64,000 nucleotides of DNA from UBA5951 sp012269555. Its GTDB lineage: Bacteria; Pseudomonadota; Alphaproteobacteria; Puniceispirillales; Puniceispirillaceae. Positions 28,847 to 37,771 of the stretch are shown in pieces (within the stretch, counting starts at the first letter, position 1; the number at the start of each line of letters is the position of its first letter). Made by a program: the position numbers and the translations under genes. Location: contig JAYQTS010000002.1 of NCBI GenBank assembly GCA_038147755.1, forward strand, positions 124,001 to 188,000, in the 5' to 3' direction. A model generated the notes under the pieces. That model searched no databases and was not told the origin of the DNA. It saw only the letters and a list, made by a program, of their open reading frames with translations.

Positions 28847-29092
28847 ATGCCAAAACGTGTTTTACAAGGTGTTGTCGTTAGCAACAAAGGAGATAAAACA
28901 GTTGTTGTTCAGGTTGAGCGTAGACTGATGCATCCGGTATACAAAAAATTTATTACAACATCAAAAAAGTATGCTGCTCATGATGAAGAAAATCGGTTGC
29001 AGGAAGGTGAGCCGGTAAAAATCCGAGAATGTCAGCCTGTGTCGAAGAGAAAGTTCTTTGAAGTGATTTATGATGAAGCGGCAAAGGGCTAG
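28847..29092 (+). CDS. rpsQ: 30S ribosomal protein S17
   Basis: S17 (81 residues) is a primary 16S rRNA-binding OB-fold protein. PKRVLQGVVVSNKGDKTVVV, RRLMHPVYKKFITTSKKYAA and VKIRECQPVSKRKFFEV are canonical. Spacing to rpmC (4 bp) and rplN (15 bp) fits a single operon. Confidence 0.96.
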   Translation: MPKRVLQGVVVSNKGDKTVVVQVERRLMHPVYKKFITTSKKYAAHDEENRLQEGEPVKIRECQPVSKRKFFEVIYDEAAKG

Positions 29093-29107
29093 ATAGGGAA
29101 AAGTGCC

Positions 29108-29476
29108 ATGATACAGATGCAGTCAAATTTAGAAATCGCTGACAACTCAGGTGCTCGAAGAGTCCAATGTATAAAAGTTCTTGGAGGTTCTGGAAGAAGG
29201 TCAGCAGGTGTTGGCGACGTTATTGTCGTTTCAGTTAAAGAGGCTATTCCAAGAGGACGTGTTAAAAAGGGTGATGTTTATCGAGCTGTTATAGTGCGCA
29301 CGGCTAAAGAAGTTAGGCGTGATGACGGGACAGCTATTCGTTTTGATAGAAATGCAGCGGTTCTCCTAAATAAGCAAAATGAGCCTATTGGAACACGTAT
29401 TTTTGGACCTGTAACGCGTGAGTTGAGGTCACGCAACTTCATGAAAATCGTCTCATTAGCTCCAGAGGTATTATAA
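29108..29476 (+). CDS. rplN: 50S ribosomal protein L14
   Basis: L14 (122 residues) is at the subunit interface. MIQMQSNLEIADNSGARRVQ, GDVIVVSVKEAIPRGRVKKG and FGPVTRELRSRNFMKIVSLA are conserved end to end at standard length. First gene of the spc group. The last base of its TAA overlaps the rplX ATG. Confidence 0.97.
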   Translation: MIQMQSNLEIADNSGARRVQCIKVLGGSGRRSAGVGDVIVVSVKEAIPRGRVKKGDVYRAVIVRTAKEVRRDDGTAIRFDRNAAVLLNKQNEPIGTRIFGPVTRELRSRNFMKIVSLAPEVL

Positions 29477-29793
29477 TGCAGCCAAAGTTAAAAATTAAAA
29501 AAGGGGACGAGGTAATTGTTGTTACAGGGAAAGATAAAGGAAAAAAAGGAACGGTCCTTGAAGTGTTTCCTTTGGAGTCTCGTGTTAAAGTACAAGGTGT
29601 TAATTTGGTAAAACGTCATCGACGTCCAACTCAAACTTCACCAGGCGGGATAGATAGTGTTGAGGCATCGATGCATATCTCCAACGTAGCCCACGTTGAT
29701 CCTGACTCTGGAAAAGCAACAAGAGTTGGATATCGTCTCGAAGAAGGTAATAAAGTGAGAGTAGCAAAAGCCTCAGGTAAGGTTATAAGCTAA
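29476..29793 (+). CDS. rplX: 50S ribosomal protein L24
   Basis: L24 (105 residues) starts 50S assembly. A KOW domain is visible as KKGDEVIVVTGKDKGKKGTV, followed by VQGVNLVKRHRRPTQTSPGG and the SNVAHVDPDSGKATRVGYR stretch. Normal length. It overlaps rplN by one base. Confidence 0.96.
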   Translation: MQPKLKIKKGDEVIVVTGKDKGKKGTVLEVFPLESRVKVQGVNLVKRHRRPTQTSPGGIDSVEASMHISNVAHVDPDSGKATRVGYRLEEGNKVRVAKASGKVIS

Positions 29794-29809
29794 AATAGAG
29801 GAAGTTTAG

Positions 29810-30355
29810 ATGAAAACGCGTTTGGAAGAATATTATCGAACGGCTGTTCGCCCGGAACTTGTAGCTAAATTTGGTTATACTAATGAGTTTCAGGTGCCGA
29901 GGATAGAAAAAGTAATTATAAATATGGGTGTTGGTGGAGCAGTGCGAGACTCTAAGAAAGTTGAATTTGCTGTGAAGGATATGATGGCAATTGCTGGTCA
30001 AAAACCAATAATTACAAAAGCAAAAAAAGCAAATGCAGCATTTAAACTTCGTGAAGGCATGGCGATCGGATGCAAAGTAACGTTGCGCAAAGAGAAAATG
30101 TATGAATTTCTTGATAGGTTAGTAAACATTGCTTTGCCCCGGGTTCGTGACTTTCGTGGCTTAAATAATAAAAGTTTTGATGGAAGTGGAAATTATGCCC
30201 TTGGTATAAAAGAGCAGATCGTTTTTCCAGAAATCGAGTATGACAAAGTGGATGAAATCCGTGGAATGGATATCATCGTGGTAACAACAGCGAAAACAGA
30301 CGATGAAGCGCGTGAACTACTTCGTGGTATTCAGTTCCCGTTTGGTACCGCTTAA
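29810..30355 (+). CDS. rplE: 50S ribosomal protein L5
   Basis: L5 (181 residues) carries 5S rRNA and touches P-site tRNA. PRIEKVIINMGVGGAVRDSK, AGQKPIITKAKKANAAFKLR, the central LPRVRDFRGLNNKSFDGSGN and the C-terminal GMDIIVVTTAKTDDEARELL are conserved. Length is standard. The ATG at 29810 follows a purine-rich GAGGAAG ribosome-binding site. Confidence 0.97.
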   Translation: MKTRLEEYYRTAVRPELVAKFGYTNEFQVPRIEKVIINMGVGGAVRDSKKVEFAVKDMMAIAGQKPIITKAKKANAAFKLREGMAIGCKVTLRKEKMYEFLDRLVNIALPRVRDFRGLNNKSFDGSGNYALGIKEQIVFPEIEYDKVDEIRGMDIIVVTTAKTDDEARELLRGIQFPFGTA

Positions 30356-30380
30356 CTCATTCATAAAAAGGAATGCTTCA

Positions 30381-30686
30381 ATGGCAAAGAAAAGTTCAAT
30401 AGAAAAAAACAAACGCAGAATTAGAATGGTAGCCTCGAAAGGGGGACGTCGTGAATCCTTGCGAAACATTATTAAAAATAAAAATCTTCCATTGGAAGAG
30501 CGGTTCGCGGCTTCTTTAAAAATGTCGGAGGAACCAAGAGATAGCTCACCAAGCCGCGTCCGAAACAGATGTGAAATAACAGGTCGTCCTCGTGGTTATT
30601 ATCGCAAATTAAAAATGTCACGCATTGCATTACGGGACCTAGCTTCATTTGGTCAAATCCCAGGCATCGTGAAGTCTAGTTGGTAG
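30381..30686 (+). CDS. rpsN: 30S ribosomal protein S14 (zinc-free type)
   Basis: S14 (101 residues) of the long, zinc-independent class: there is no CxxC pair, and the C-terminal half is RNRCEITGRPRGYYRKLKMS then RIALRDLASFGQIPGIVKSSW split as RIALRDLAS and FGQIPGIVKSSW. The frame opens at 30303, but MAKKSSIEKN from the ATG at 30381, behind AAAAGGAA, is the real start. Confidence 0.95.
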   Translation: MAKKSSIEKNKRRIRMVASKGGRRESLRNIIKNKNLPLEERFAASLKMSEEPRDSSPSRVRNRCEITGRPRGYYRKLKMSRIALRDLASFGQIPGIVKSSW

Positions 30687-30703
30687 AAAGGGAGAGATTA
30701 AAA

Positions 30704-31102
30704 ATGTCTATGAGTGATCCTCTCGGAGATATGATTACACGAATTCGCAACGGACAGACTGCACGTAAATCTGTTGTGTCTAGTCCTTCATCAAAATTAC
30801 GAAAGAATGTTCTTGAAGTTTTAAAACGCGAAGGATTTATTCGTGATTACAGCAATTCTCAGGTTAGTCCTGGTATTTCAAAGCTTAGTATCGAGCTTAA
30901 ATACCATGAGGGTTCACCTGTTATTTCTGAAATTGTGCGTGTGTCTCGTCCTGGAAGACGTGTGTATTCGGGTATAAAAGACTTGCGGCGTGTATACAAT
31001 GGTCTTGGTATTTCAATTTTATCAACACCTAATGGAGTTTTATCTGACAATGAAGCTAGAGTGGCTAATGTTGGTGGTGAAGTTTTATGTCAGGTATTTT
31101 AG
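30704..31102 (+). CDS. rpsH: 30S ribosomal protein S8
   Basis: S8 (132 residues) binds 16S rRNA helix 21 and represses spc mRNA in enterobacteria. SDPLGDMITRIRNGQTARKS, LEVLKREGFIRDYS, VSRPGRRVYSGIKDLRRVYN and the C-terminal GVLSDNEARVANVGGEVLCQ are conserved. The ATG at 30704, behind AAAGGGAGAG, is preferred over the in-frame upstream start at 30680. Confidence 0.96.
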   Translation: MSMSDPLGDMITRIRNGQTARKSVVSSPSSKLRKNVLEVLKREGFIRDYSNSQVSPGISKLSIELKYHEGSPVISEIVRVSRPGRRVYSGIKDLRRVYNGLGISILSTPNGVLSDNEARVANVGGEVLCQVF

Positions 31103-31113
31103 AGGAGAGTTGA

Positions 31114-31647
31114 ATGTCAAGAGTAGGCAATGCGCCCGTATCCATCCCGGATGGTGTTACCTTAACAATAGATGCTGACGTGATTAAGGTTAAAGGTTCT
31201 AACGGGGAGCTTCAGAAAAAAATCCCTTCATCAGTTGGCGTATCAATTGACGATAAATTAGTTAAATTCTCTTTAAAAGGGTCTGATAATCAAAGTCGGT
31301 CTCATTGGGGAACAACAAGAGCGCACGTAGCTAATATGGTCAAGGGAGTTTCGACTGGCTTTACCAAAAATTTAGAGATTAACGGTGTTGGATATCGTGC
31401 TGCTATGCAAGGTAACAAGCTTCAGTTGAACCTAGGTTTTAGCCATCCAGTCGAAATGCTTGTTCCTGAGGGTATAAAAGTTTCTGTCGAAGGGAATACT
31501 AAAATAGCTGTGACTGGTGCGGATAAAGAGTTAATTGGAATGTTTGCTGCTGAAATTAGGTCGAAACGCCCACCTGAACCTTTTAAAGGTAAGGGTGTCA
31601 AATATGCTGAAGAATATATTGTGCGCAAAGAGGGCAAGAAGAAATAA
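31114..31647 (+). CDS. rplF: 50S ribosomal protein L6
   Basis: L6 (177 residues) lies near the sarcin-ricin loop. MSRVGNAPVSIPDGVTLTI, HWGTTRAHVANMVKGVSTGF, GVGYRAAMQGNKLQLNLGFS and the C-terminal IRSKRPPEPFKGKGVKYAEE are conserved. The duplicated L6 fold and the length are normal. Ribosome-binding site AGAGGAGAG. Confidence 0.97.
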   Translation: MSRVGNAPVSIPDGVTLTIDADVIKVKGSNGELQKKIPSSVGVSIDDKLVKFSLKGSDNQSRSHWGTTRAHVANMVKGVSTGFTKNLEINGVGYRAAMQGNKLQLNLGFSHPVEMLVPEGIKVSVEGNTKIAVTGADKELIGMFAAEIRSKRPPEPFKGKGVKYAEEYIVRKEGKKK

Positions 31648-31660
31648 AAGGAATTTATAG

Positions 31661-32023
31661 ATGTTAACAACAAATGAAATGTTTGAAAGACGACGCAATC
31701 GTACTAGAGCAATTCTTCGAAAATCAGGTCAGGGTCGCCCTCGTTTATCGGTGCATCGCTCATCAAAGCATATTAGGGCTCAAATCATTGATGACCAAAA
31801 GGGAATTACAATAGTAACAGCATCCACTTTAGAACCGGACTTCAGGAAACAGGGCAAGACCGGCGCTGACTCTAGTGCGGCAAGTTTTGTTGGGAAGCAA
31901 TTAGCTGAACGTGCAAAAAAAAGTGGTGTTAAAAAAGTGGTGTTTGATCGCGGTGGTTTTATGTTTCATGGCAGAGTTAAAGCACTTGCAGATGCAGCCC
32001 GCGAAGCTGGGCTAGAGTTTTAA
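31661..32023 (+). CDS. rplR: 50S ribosomal protein L18
   Basis: L18 (120 residues) binds 5S rRNA. RRRNRTRAILRKSGQGRPRL, RLSVHRSSKHIRAQIIDD, then AKKSGVKKVVFDRGGFMFHG and GRVKALADAAREAGLEF match the family. Normal length. It sits between rplF and rpsE, as in most bacteria. Confidence 0.96.
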   Translation: MLTTNEMFERRRNRTRAILRKSGQGRPRLSVHRSSKHIRAQIIDDQKGITIVTASTLEPDFRKQGKTGADSSAASFVGKQLAERAKKSGVKKVVFDRGGFMFHGRVKALADAAREAGLEF

Positions 32024-32036
32024 GGAGTAGAAGGTG

Positions 32037-32591
32037 ATGGCAAGAAATAACGATAGAAGTGCTGAATCAACTGGCCGAGATGAACCTGAACTTATTGAAA
32101 AATTAGTTGGAATTAATCGTGTTGCCAAAGTTGTGAAAGGTGGCCGTAGATTTGGGTTTGCAGCATTAGTGGTGGTTGGAGACGGGCGAGGTAAAGCTGG
32201 ATTTGGTACTGGCAAAGCAAAAGAGGTGCCTGAGGCTATCCGTAAAGCCACAGAAGATGCAAAACGTAATATGGTCCGAATTCCATTACGCGACGGCCGC
32301 ACCTTGCACCATGATGTTAAGGGCACTTATGGAGCTGGGCATGTGCTTCTTCGCTCTGCTCCATCAGGTACAGGTATAATTGCTGGTGGACCAATGCGTG
32401 CCGTTTTTGAGTCATTGGGTGTTCAAGATGTTGTTGCAAAGTCAATCGGAACGTCTAATCCACATAATATGATAAAGGCGACTTTTGCTGGGCTATTATA
32501 TATTCAAGCCCCCCGCGCAGTTGCCTCAAAACGAGGTATCAAGGTTGCTGACGTATTTGGCAAAAAATCACAATTAGAAACCACATCTTAA
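32037..32591 (+). CDS. rpsE: 30S ribosomal protein S5
   Basis: S5 (184 residues) shapes the mRNA entry and decoding fidelity. The double-stranded RNA-binding-like domain has VVKGGRRFGFAALVVVGDGR, and GKAGFGTGKAKEVPEAIRKA follows. The C-terminal ribosomal fold has GHVLLRSAPSGTGIIAGGPM and SIGTSNPHNMIKATFAGL. A GTG at 32034 is in frame; the ATG at 32037 is better placed behind AAGGAG. Confidence 0.96.
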   Translation: MARNNDRSAESTGRDEPELIEKLVGINRVAKVVKGGRRFGFAALVVVGDGRGKAGFGTGKAKEVPEAIRKATEDAKRNMVRIPLRDGRTLHHDVKGTYGAGHVLLRSAPSGTGIIAGGPMRAVFESLGVQDVVAKSIGTSNPHNMIKATFAGLLYIQAPRAVASKRGIKVADVFGKKSQLETTS

Positions 32592-32605
32592 GTTCGAGAA
32601 ATATA

Positions 32606-32797
32606 ATGGTAAAGCAGAAATTAAAAGTGACACAGACAAAAAGTCCGATAGGACGTGAGGGAAGTCAGAGAAAAACACTAATTGGCCTTGGATTGAATAA
32701 AATCGGAAGAACAAGGGAGTTAGAGGATACTCCTAGTGTCCGAGGCATGATAAATAAAGTAAAACACCTCATAGAAGTTAATGATTTAGATGCATAG
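32606..32797 (+). CDS. rpmD: 50S ribosomal protein L30
   Basis: L30 (63 residues). VKQKLKVTQTKSPIGREGSQ, then TLIGLGLNKIGRTRELEDTP and VRGMINKVKHLIEV are the complete short bacterial form. It lies between rpsE and rplO in the standard spc order. No zinc or other motif is expected. Confidence 0.94.
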   Translation: MVKQKLKVTQTKSPIGREGSQRKTLIGLGLNKIGRTRELEDTPSVRGMINKVKHLIEVNDLDA

Positions 32798-32828
32798 TTT
32801 ATGAAAAATTAGGTTTTTGGAGATGGAG

Positions 32829-33305
32829 ATGGAATTAAATACATTAACTGATAACAAAGGCTCTACTCGAAATCGAAGGCGGGTAGGGCGAGGCGTTGGG
32901 TCTGGTATTGGTAAAACTTCTGGCAGTGGACATAAAGGTCAAAAGGCCCGTTCTGGTGTTGCAATAAAGGGGTTTGAAGGTGGGCAAATGCCTATACATA
33001 GGCGTCTACCAAAACGTGGTTTTGTAAATATATTTCGAAAAAATTACATCGAAGTCAATATTGGGGAAATACAAAAAGCGATTGATGATGGTAAAATTGA
33101 CCCATCTAACCCAGTTGATGTAAATGCTCTCAGATCTGCGGGTCTCGTTGGAAAGCCAAAAGATGGTATCCGTCTTCTTGGTAATGGAAATATCTCTTCC
33201 AAGATAGAAGTTCATGTAACAGGTGCGTCAAAACCTGCTATATCAGCCGTTGAAAAAAAGGGCGGGTCAGTCGTCTTGAGCCATTCTGATGTAGTTTCGG
33301 AATAA
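32829..33305 (+). CDS. rplO: 50S ribosomal protein L15
   Basis: L15 (158 residues) is a late-assembly 50S protein. RRRVGRGVGSGIGKTSGSGH, KGQKARSGVAIKGFEGGQMP and HRRLPKRGFVNIFRKNYIEV are conserved. Three ATGs lie in frame at 32817-32829; the last gives MELNTLTDNKG, like the family start, and is correctly spaced from TTTGGAG. Confidence 0.94.
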   Translation: MELNTLTDNKGSTRNRRRVGRGVGSGIGKTSGSGHKGQKARSGVAIKGFEGGQMPIHRRLPKRGFVNIFRKNYIEVNIGEIQKAIDDGKIDPSNPVDVNALRSAGLVGKPKDGIRLLGNGNISSKIEVHVTGASKPAISAVEKKGGSVVLSHSDVVSE

Positions 33306-33331
33306 TGTTATTAGCAAGTGGTGTTTAGATA

Positions 33332-34663
33332 ATGGCAACTAATAGTGGAACCCAAGCTGGATTTGATTTATCTGCATTCGCAAAAGCAGATGATTTAAAA
33401 AAGCGCCTACTTTTCACTATTGGCGCCCTGATAATTTATCGACTCGGGACCTTTATACCTTTGCCCGGAATAGACCCAATAGCTCTTGCAGATGTTTTTT
33501 CGCGTCAGTCAACGGGTATTTTGGGAATGTTTGATATGTTTTCCGGTGGTGCTTTAGGTAGAATGACCATTTTTGCTTTAAATATTATGCCCTATATTAC
33601 TGCATCTATTATTATGCAATTAATGACGGCTATTATTCCAACATTGGAGCAGTTAAAAAAAGATGGTGAGTCTGGACGCAAGACCATAAATCAATATACA
33701 CGCTATTTAACTGTCCTTCTTGCAGCTGTCCAAGGTTACGGTATTGCAATGGCGTTAGAGTCTTCTACAGGAGTAGTCGTAGACCCAGGATTTTTCTTTA
33801 GGATTACAGCAGTCGTAACCCTAGTAGGTGGCACGTTGTTTCTTATGTGGCTTGGCGAGCAGGTTACTAGCAGAGGTGTTGGCAACGGTATATCGCTTAT
33901 AATTTTTGCTGGCATCATAGCAGAAATTCCATCTGCATTGTTAGGTATGTTGGAGCTAGGACGCACGGGGGCCATATCAGGAGTAGTTATTTTTGGTATA
34001 TTGGTTTTAGCTATTGCTGTTATTGCATTCATTGTCTTTATAGAACGTTCATTGCGTAAGATTTTAGTTCAATATCCAAAGCGCCAACAGGGTGGCAGGA
34101 TGATGGGAGGGCAAGCACAACATCTTCCACTTAAATTAAATGTGGCAGGAGTTATACCGCCAATTTTTGCCTCTTCGTTATTACTCATGCCTGTATCTAT
34201 TATAAACTTGTCTGGTTCTCAAGGAAACGGCCCAGATTGGCTATTAACATTGAATTCACTTCTTGGTCGCGGTCAGCCTCTGTATCTTGCAATTTATGTT
34301 TCGATGATTGTATTTTTTGCATTTTTCTATACTGCCATTGTTTTTAACCCTGAGGATACCGCTGAAAATTTACGTCGTAATGGAGGCTATATACCGGGCA
34401 TTAGGCCGGGAAGACCAACCGCAGATTATTTAGATTTTATTCTTACTAGATTGACAGTTATTGGTGCTGCTTATTTAGCTGCAGTTTGTATCTTGCCCGA
34501 GATATTGATAAGCCAATATTCTATTCCTTTTTATCTAGGCGGCACTTCACTACTTATTGTTGTAACTGTTTCTTTGGATACTGTATCGCAAATACAGTCT
34601 CATTTGTTAGCTCACCAATATGAAGGTTTAATTAAAAGAGCACAAATAAAGGGGCGTAGATGA
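33332..34663 (+). CDS. secY: Preprotein translocase subunit SecY
   Basis: Channel-forming subunit of 443 residues with the expected ten membrane segments. The plug and pore region begins around LGTFIPLPGIDP; MFSGGALGRMTIFALNIMPY and ASIIMQLMTAIIPTLEQLKK are hallmark. GVGNGISLIIFAGI, QGGRMMGGQAQHLPLKLNVAG and RRNGGYIPGIRPGRPTADYL (each conserved) complete the family signature. It partners SecE (7462-7656). Its TGA overlaps the adk start region. Confidence 0.97.
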   Translation: MATNSGTQAGFDLSAFAKADDLKKRLLFTIGALIIYRLGTFIPLPGIDPIALADVFSRQSTGILGMFDMFSGGALGRMTIFALNIMPYITASIIMQLMTAIIPTLEQLKKDGESGRKTINQYTRYLTVLLAAVQGYGIAMALESSTGVVVDPGFFFRITAVVTLVGGTLFLMWLGEQVTSRGVGNGISLIIFAGIIAEIPSALLGMLELGRTGAISGVVIFGILVLAIAVIAFIVFIERSLRKILVQYPKRQQGGRMMGGQAQHLPLKLNVAGVIPPIFASSLLLMPVSIINLSGSQGNGPDWLLTLNSLLGRGQPLYLAIYVSMIVFFAFFYTAIVFNPEDTAENLRRNGGYIPGIRPGRPTADYLDFILTRLTVIGAAYLAAVCILPEILISQYSIPFYLGGTSLLIVVTVSLDTVSQIQSHLLAHQYEGLIKRAQIKGRR

Positions 34664-35232
34664 TGAATATTATTTTATTTGGCCCCCCTGGCGCTGGAAA
34701 GGGAACTCAAGCAGAAAAATTGGTTGTGGAACGCTCAATGGTTCAACTTTCAACTGGAGATATGCTTCGCGCTGAAATTTCTAACAACACTGATCTTGGG
34801 ATTCAGGCAAAAGAAATTATGGATACAGGTGGACTTGTTTCAGATGATATTATGATAAAAATGATAGAAACGCGTTTTGGCAGTGATGAAGCAAAAAATG
34901 GTGTAATTCTCGATGGATTTCCCAGAACGGTAAAGCAGGCTGAAGCGTTGGATGAAATGTTAACTCAAAATCAGCTTGTAATTAACCACGTTATTGAAAT
35001 AAGTGTGGATGAAAACGCTTTGTTTGAAAGAATCGAAAGAAGGGCTAATGAGTCGGATAATGTCAGAGACGATGATAATGCTGAAGTGCTTCGACAAAGA
35101 CTTAAGGTATATCACGATAACACCGCACCCGTTTTACCATTCTATCGTAAAAAGGGTATTTTATCTCAGGTTGATGGTATGATGAGCATCGAAGAAGTTG
35201 CTAAAAACATTAATGAGGTTTTGGATAGTTAA
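34663..35232 (+). CDS. adk: Adenylate kinase
   Basis: Converts ATP + AMP to 2 ADP; 189 residues, the short form without a zinc lid. The P-loop is FGPPGAGKGTQA, the AMP site has STGDMLRAEI, and DGFPRTVKQAEALD is the conserved core motif. The short lid is RANESDNVRDDDNAEVLRQR. The ATGATG at 34660 overlaps the secY stop; the second ATG gives MNIILFGPPG. A gene position between secY and rpsM is typical of alphaproteobacteria. Confidence 0.96.
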   Translation: MNIILFGPPGAGKGTQAEKLVVERSMVQLSTGDMLRAEISNNTDLGIQAKEIMDTGGLVSDDIMIKMIETRFGSDEAKNGVILDGFPRTVKQAEALDEMLTQNQLVINHVIEISVDENALFERIERRANESDNVRDDDNAEVLRQRLKVYHDNTAPVLPFYRKKGILSQVDGMMSIEEVAKNINEVLDS

Positions 35233-35260
35233 AAATATAGTGAATAGTTTCACTATTTTA
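35231..35260 (+). terminator. Weak intrinsic terminator between adk and rpsM
   Basis: Stem ATAGTGAA (35237-35244) and TTCACTAT (35249-35256) around loop TAGT, flanked by an A-run and a short T-run. The low-GC stem makes it weak and possibly only attenuating. Confidence 0.4.
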
Positions 35261-35319
35261 AAAATTTAAGTTGAAACGGGCTGGATAAGTTTTTATTCAC
35301 CAAAAAAAAGGAGAAAGCG

Positions 35320-35688
35320 TTGGCGCGTATAGCTGGTATAAATATTCCGACTAAAAAAAGGGTAGAAATTGCCCTTACGTATATTCATGGTATTGGTATT
35401 ACAAGTTCAAAAAAGATTTGTGACAAGGCCGGGATTACTGCTGAAAGGCGTGTGAATGACTTAACAGAAGATGAGTTAACGCGCGTTCGAGATATCATTG
35501 ATGAAGATTTCATCGTAGAGGGGGACCTCAGAAGAAAAACATCAATGGATATAAAACGTTATTTAGACCTTGGATGTTTGAGAGGATTGCGTCATCGCAG
35601 AAATCTTCCAGTTAGGGGACAACGTACTCATACAAACGCCCGTACAAGAAAAGGCCCTGCAAAGGCCATCGCTGGTAAAAAGAAATAG
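35320..35688 (+). CDS. rpsM: 30S ribosomal protein S13
   Basis: S13 (122 residues) forms the head bridge to the 50S. ARIAGINIPTKKRVEIALTY, IHGIGITSSKKICDKAGI and the basic tail LRHRRNLPVRGQRTHTNART then RKGPAKAIAGKKK are conserved. It starts with TTG at 35320, placed 6 bp after AAGGAG; no ATG gives the family N-terminus. The rare start codon may limit its translation. Confidence 0.95.
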   Translation: MARIAGINIPTKKRVEIALTYIHGIGITSSKKICDKAGITAERRVNDLTEDELTRVRDIIDEDFIVEGDLRRKTSMDIKRYLDLGCLRGLRHRRNLPVRGQRTHTNARTRKGPAKAIAGKKK

Positions 35689-35706
35689 GTAAAACAGGAA
35701 AAAAAT

Positions 35707-36102
35707 ATGGCTAAACAACCTACTCAAACACGTGTTCGTCGTCGTGAAAAGAAAAATATCGCAACAGGAGTGGCACACGTAAATTCTACATTTAATAATA
35801 CTATGATTACCATTTCTGATGTACAGGGCAATACTATTGCTTGGTCTTCTGCTGGTACTATGGGTTTCAAAGGTTCTAGAAAATCCACACCATTCGCTGC
35901 ACAGATGGCTGCAGAGGATGCCGGAAAAAAAGCCGCTGAGCACGGTGTAAAATCAGTAGATGTAGAAGTAAGGGGGCCTGGATCTGGCCGAGAATCTGCA
36001 CTTAGAGCATTACAGACTGTTGGATTTACCGTTAATTCGATTAGAGATGTTACACCAATCCCACATAACGGTTGTCGACCAAGAAAACGTCGTCGCGTAT
36101 AG
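35707..36102 (+). CDS. rpsK: 30S ribosomal protein S11
   Basis: S11 (131 residues) is on the 30S platform near the E-site mRNA. GVAHVNSTFNNTMITISDVQ, WSSAGTMGFKGSRKSTPFAA and DVTPIPHNGCRPRKRRRV are canonical. Length is standard. rpoA follows after 83 bp. Confidence 0.97.
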   Translation: MAKQPTQTRVRRREKKNIATGVAHVNSTFNNTMITISDVQGNTIAWSSAGTMGFKGSRKSTPFAAQMAAEDAGKKAAEHGVKSVDVEVRGPGSGRESALRALQTVGFTVNSIRDVTPIPHNGCRPRKRRRV

Positions 36103-36185
36103 CGCGATATATTTTAACTTCCTCAATGATGGCGCAACTTTTATATAGCGCTGAGTTTGTTGCAAATAAACATAAAGGAAAACAG

Positions 36186-37204
36186 ATGATAGAAAAAAAT
36201 TGGATGGAATTGCAGAAGCCTGATCAAATTGGTGTAAAGGCTTCTGAGTATAACCCGCGTCAAGCTGTTATTTCAGTTGGCCCGCTGGAGCGTGGTTTTG
36301 GAATAACTCTGGGTAACGCACTTCGTCGGATTTTGTTATCTTCGCTTCAAGGTGCTGCTGTTACGGCTGTTCAGATCCAGGGTGTTGTACACGAATTTTC
36401 TTCCATACCTGGTGTTCGCGAAGATGTGACGGATTTGATATTGAATATCAAAGGTATAGCCGTTTCACTTGAATCAGAGGGTGCAAAAAGGGTTAGACTC
36501 CATGCAGAGGGGCCTCTCGAAGTTACAGCTGGTATGATAAATGAAACAGCTGGCGTGGAAATCATGAACCCTGATCACATAATTTGTCACTTAGATAAAG
36601 AAGCCACCCTTGTAATGGAGCTTACTATAGAGTCTGGAAAAGGATATGTACCCTCTCTTCTCAAAATAGGTCAGAGGACTCTCCTATTGGTCTTATCCCC
36701 GTTGATGCCATTTTTAGCCCTATTCGTCAGGTAGCTTATAAAGTAGAAAATGAGCGTGTTGGACAAATAACTGATTATGACCGGTTGTTGCTTACCATAG
36801 AAACAGATGGCTCAATTACCCCTGAAGACTCAGTCGCATTTGCCGCGCGAATTATGCAGGACCAATTACAACCATTTATTAACTTTGAAGAACCAAAAAC
36901 TGAATTAGTAGAAGATGAGGCGGATAGTCTTCCATTTAATCGTAATTTGCTTCGCAAGGTTGATGAACTTGAGTTATCTGTGCGTTCTGCTAATTGTTTG
37001 AAAAACGATAATATAGTTTATATAGGTGACTTGGTGCAGAAAAGTGAAAATGAAATGCTCCGCACACCTAATTTCGGTCGTAAATCTTTAAATGAAATTA
37101 AAGAGGTATTGAAGGTTATGAACCTTGAATTAGGGATGGATAACGAAAATTGGCCACCAGAAAATATTGAAGAGTTGGCTAAACGTATAGACGAGCCATT
37201 TTAA
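36186..37204 (+). CDS. rpoA: RNA polymerase alpha subunit (frameshifted in this sequence)
   Basis: Alpha subunit that dimerises to start polymerase assembly. MIEKNWMELQKP starts at 36186 behind AAAGGAAAA; the longer upstream frame is not needed. The N-terminal domain is normal (LERGFGITLGNALRRILLSS) up to GKGYVPS. The correct continuation (QNRSEDSPIGLIPVDAIFSP) is one frame over, so one base is missing or two are extra in TCTCTTCTCAAAA (about 36653-36665). The C-terminal domain has RSANCLKNDNIVYIGDLVQ and LNEIKEVL. Repaired length is about 339 residues. Being essential, it is presumably intact in the organism. Confidence 0.94.
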
Positions 37205-37245
37205 ACTGTTATTAATTACTCCCTAAAGGGAATAGGAGTTGAAAT

Positions 37246-37686
37246 ATGCGACATCGAAGTGCCGGACGGAAATTAAATCGTTCATCTAAACACCGTCAGA
37301 TGCTGTTTCGTAATTTATCTCAAGCATTGATAAAACACGAACAGATAATGACAACTCTTCCAAAGGCAAAGGATTTAAGACCTTTTGTGGAAAAACTTGT
37401 CACTCTTGGAAAAAGAGGTAACCTCCATGCACGAAGGCAAGCTTTTGCGCAGCTTCGTGATGAAAAGACTGTGTCAAAGTTATTTGAAGTTCTTTCAGAA
37501 CGTTATTCAGATAGAGCAGGTGGTTACACAAGGGTATTGAAAGCAGGATATAGATACGGTGACTCGGCGCCGATGGCTATTATTGAATTTGTTGATAGAG
37601 ATGAAAGTGCAAAAGGACAGGATTCTGGTCCCATTCAAGTTGATGGAATTGACGATGAAGTACCAACATCTGTTGGGGCCGCTTAG
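37246..37686 (+). CDS. rplQ: 50S ribosomal protein L17
   Basis: L17 (146 residues) is at the tunnel exit rim. MRHRSAGRKLNRSSKHRQML, RNLSQALIKHEQIMTTLPKA and RAGGYTRVLKAGYRYGDSAP are conserved, followed by a short acidic C-terminal extension (about 25 residues), as in other alphaproteobacteria. Last gene of the superoperon; the terminator follows after 24 bp. Confidence 0.96.
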   Translation: MRHRSAGRKLNRSSKHRQMLFRNLSQALIKHEQIMTTLPKAKDLRPFVEKLVTLGKRGNLHARRQAFAQLRDEKTVSKLFEVLSERYSDRAGGYTRVLKAGYRYGDSAPMAIIEFVDRDESAKGQDSGPIQVDGIDDEVPTSVGAA

Positions 37687-37710
37687 TCATCCAATAAAAG
37701 TTTACATTTT

Positions 37711-37737
37711 AAAGAGCCAATTTTGGCTCTTTTTTGT
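37711..37737 (+). terminator. Intrinsic terminator of the ribosomal superoperon
   Basis: AAAGAGCCAA/TTGGCTCTTT stem around a short TT loop, followed by TTTTGTTTTTT. It ends the rpsJ-rplQ transcription unit. Confidence 0.85.
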
Positions 37738-37771
37738 TTTTTAGAACTTATTCAGTGAGATATGTTTATTT